Made by a program: the position numbers and the translations under genes. Positions 62,473-64,000 of a stretch of DNA of 64,000 nt are shown here, in pieces. The notes under the pieces are model-generated. The model saw only the letters and a program-made list of their open reading frames with translations. It was not told the origin of the DNA and searched no databases. This stretch comes from Streptomyces dangxiongensis (GTDB taxonomy: Bacteria; Actinomycetota; Actinomycetes; Streptomycetales; Streptomycetaceae), in the NCBI RefSeq assembly GCF_003675325.1, contig NZ_CP033073.1:2666001-2730000 (forward strand), given 5' to 3'. The stretch's first letter is position 1; the number at the start of each line of letters is the position of its first letter.

Positions 62473-63435
62473 ATGCTGAAGAACGTGGCCGTCGTGCTGC
62501 TGGACGGGGTGCAGCCCTTCGAGCTGGGTGTCGTGTGCGAGGTGTTCGGCATCGACCGCAGTGACGACGGACTGCCTGTGTACGACTTCGCCGTGGTCTC
62601 TGCGGAGGGGCCCTCGCTCGGCACCCACTGCGGGTTCACCGTGTCCACGCCGTACGGGCTGGAGCGGCTGGAAGAAGCCGACCTGATCGCCGTACCGGCC
62701 GGGCAGGCCTACGCGGAGCGCGCGTTCCCCGAGGAGCTGCTGACGGCGCTGCGGCGGGCCGTCGACCGGGGCACCCGGGTGCTCAGCGTCTGCTCCGGCG
62801 TGTTCGTGCTGGCCGCGGCGGGGCTGCTGGACGGACGGCGGTGTGCGGTGCACTGGCACCACGCCGAGCAGCTCGCCCGGCGCTATCCCCGGCTCGAGGC
62901 CGAGCCGGACATGCTCTACGTGGACGAGGACCCGGTCATCACCTCCGCCGGCACGGCCGCGGGCATCGACGCCTGTCTGCACATCGTGCGCAAGGAGCAG
63001 GGCCCGGAGGTGGCCAACAAGATCGCCCGCCGGATGGTGGTGCCGCCGCACCGGGACGGCGGGCAGGCGCAGTTCATCGAGCGCCCCCTGCCGAAGGCTC
63101 CCTGCGACACGGTCGGGGAGGTGCTGGCGTGGATGGAGGCGCACCTCGACCAGGAGGTGACCGTCGAACAGCTCGCCGCCCGTGCCCACCTGGCGCCGCG
63201 CACCTTCGCCCGCCGCTTCCAGCAGGAGACGGGGACCACTCCGTACCGGTGGATCCTGCGCCAGCGCGTGCTGCTGGCCCAGGAGTTGCTGGAGGGCACG
63301 GACGAGACCATGGACGCCATCGCCGGGCGGACGGGGTTCGGTACGGCCGCGGCGCTGCGTCATCAGTTCGTGCGGGCGCTGGGGACGACCCCCCAGGCCT
63401 ACCGGCGCGCGTTCCGCGGCCCGCAGGCCGCCTGA
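62473..63435 (+). CDS. nrdS: AraC-family regulator with GATase1-like domain (NrdS-like)
   Basis: 320 residues from ATG 62473. The DJ-1/PfpI-type domain (5-190) contains VVLLDGVQPFELGVVCEVFG and LSVCSGVFVLAAAG. The AraC DNA-binding domain follows (about 215-315, EVTVEQLAARAHLAPRTFAR). In S. coelicolor the nrdAB operon ends with an AraC-like gene, nrdS; position and type match here, but it starts 248 bp after nrdB. Its target is unknown. Confidence 0.8.
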   Translation: MLKNVAVVLLDGVQPFELGVVCEVFGIDRSDDGLPVYDFAVVSAEGPSLGTHCGFTVSTPYGLERLEEADLIAVPAGQAYAERAFPEELLTALRRAVDRGTRVLSVCSGVFVLAAAGLLDGRRCAVHWHHAEQLARRYPRLEAEPDMLYVDEDPVITSAGTAAGIDACLHIVRKEQGPEVANKIARRMVVPPHRDGGQAQFIERPLPKAPCDTVGEVLAWMEAHLDQEVTVEQLAARAHLAPRTFARRFQQETGTTPYRWILRQRVLLAQELLEGTDETMDAIAGRTGFGTAAALRHQFVRALGTTPQAYRRAFRGPQAA

Positions 63436-63456
63436 GCACGCGCCGGTACCGGCGGC

Positions 63457-64000
63457 CTACCAGGGCATCGCCCGCAGCAGCAGGTTCTGCGGGCGGAGCG
63501 TGATGCCCACGCGGGTGCTCTCGTCGGACCCGGCGGCCCGCTCGAAGCGGTACTTCGCCGAGACCGCCGCGGTGATCAGGCTCAGTTGGGTCATGGAGAA
63601 GTGGTCGCTGGGGCACTTGCGGTTGCCCACGCTGAACGGGCTCATGGCGTACTTCGGCACCTCACCGGCGCGCTCGGGCAGCCAGCGGTCGGGGTCGAAG
63701 TCGAGGTGGCGGGCGTAGGAACGGGCGTCGCGCTGGATGGCGTACGGGCTGTGGACGATGTCCGCCCCGGCCGGAATGCGATAGCCGCCGAGTACGGCGT
63801 CCGTCGTCGCGCGGCGCGTCAGAATCCATACGGCGGGCCTGAGCCGCATGGCCTCGACGACGACATTGCTGGTGTGCTTCAGGGCACGCACGTGCTCGAA
63901 TCCGACCGGCCGGCCACCGGTCACGGATTCGACCTCGGCCCGTACCCTCTCGGCGTGTTCCGGATGCGCGGCGAGGGCCTGGAGCAGCCACATGACCGTG
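63457..64000 (-). CDS. Cytochrome P450, C-terminal part (CYP170-like, 5' end beyond window)
   Basis: About 180 residues are visible. ExxR appears in [10 protein letters not shown], then PERF-like DPDRWLPER, and the haem-binding loop [15 protein letters not shown] with the Cys ligand. The Cys-Pro-Ser in the loop resembles CYP170A1, which makes albaflavenone from epi-isozizaene in S. coelicolor and is encoded next to nrdS there. The N-terminal two-thirds lies beyond the right edge. Confidence 0.8.
   Translation of the reverse strand, partial: TVMWLLQALAAHPEHAERVRAEVESVTGGRPVGFEHVRALKHTSNVVVEAMRLRPAVWILTRRATTDAVLGGYRIPAGADIVHSPYAIQRDARSYARHLDFDPDRWLPERAGEVPKYAMSPFSVGNRKCPSDHFSMTQLSLITAAVSAKYRFERAAGSDESTRVGITLRPQNLLLRAMPW

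Overview
The window is a stretch of high-GC actinobacterial chromosome, almost certainly from a Streptomyces. Third codon positions are nearly all G or C, and the gene set and order follow the Streptomyces core chromosome. From memory of the S. coelicolor map the order runs backwards from about SCO5286 to SCO5223 (lon, kgd, malic enzyme, sodX/sodN, sigH, wblE, nagB, dasR, nrdAB, CYP170A1). No rRNA, tRNA or CRISPR array is visible.

Layout. (1) 1-8036: a secreted His/Gly/Ser-rich protein (cut by the left edge), a soluble Ser/Thr kinase, Lon protease with an HspR-type operator, a rhomboid-like membrane protein, a spermidine-synthase-like protein and an OmpR/EnvZ-type two-component pair. (2) 8339-23076: the large E1/E2 2-oxoglutarate dehydrogenase component, a DUF4097-PadR pair behind a palindromic operator, a quinone oxidoreductase, malic enzyme, a polar amino acid ABC importer, a methyltransferase, a CGNR zinc-finger regulator and the nickel superoxide dismutase pair sodX/sodN. 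(3) 23058-39298: a roughly 16.2-kb integrated mobilizable element inserted exactly in the 3' end of sodN. It carries a tyrosine integrase (frameshifted), an XRE repressor, an excisionase-like protein, a DUF3631 replication-type ATPase (apparently frameshifted) with iteron-like repeats, MobC and a relaxase. Its cargo is a P-loop kinase, four glycosyltransferases, an XRE regulator coupled to a second-type peptide deformylase, a secreted NucA/NucB nuclease and two unknown proteins. (4) 39299-47906: core genes resume (AraC, VOC, DUF952, zinc ribbon). Then comes a polyprenyl diphosphate synthase next to a Family 2B (EshA-like) encapsulin shell protein, an amidase, a long GC-rich tandem-repeat tract, a PLP enzyme and a Na+/H+ antiporter. 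(5) 47968-53963: a UBP zinc finger, the anti-sigma/sigma-H pair, a small membrane protein, a lipid kinase, wblE and a PdtaS-like histidine kinase. (6) 54000-56356: the GlcNAc regulon corner, with a scr5239-like small RNA, nagB and dasR, with three DasR-box matches. The dasABC transporter genes expected beside dasR are absent. (7) 56481-64000: an MctP-type symporter pair, a cobalamin riboswitch with nrdA, nrdB and an AraC-type nrdS-like gene, then the C-terminal part of a CYP170-like P450.

How parts work together. Lon and HspR serve heat and proteostasis. The UshX-SigH pair handles osmotic and stress sigma control. DasR, nagB and the small RNA sense amino-sugar status. The riboswitch adjusts the class Ia ribonucleotide reductase to B12 supply. 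The encapsulin and its neighbouring prenyl synthase probably form a terpenoid-precursor nanocompartment. The mobile element looks partly decayed: its integrase and replication genes each need a frameshift to be read through. It still preserves the SodN reading frame and carries an intact-looking, unexplained glycosyltransferase/deformylase/kinase cargo module. The best candidates for something undescribed are that cargo module, the sodN 3'-end att site with its copied terminator, and the encapsulin/prenyl synthase pair.
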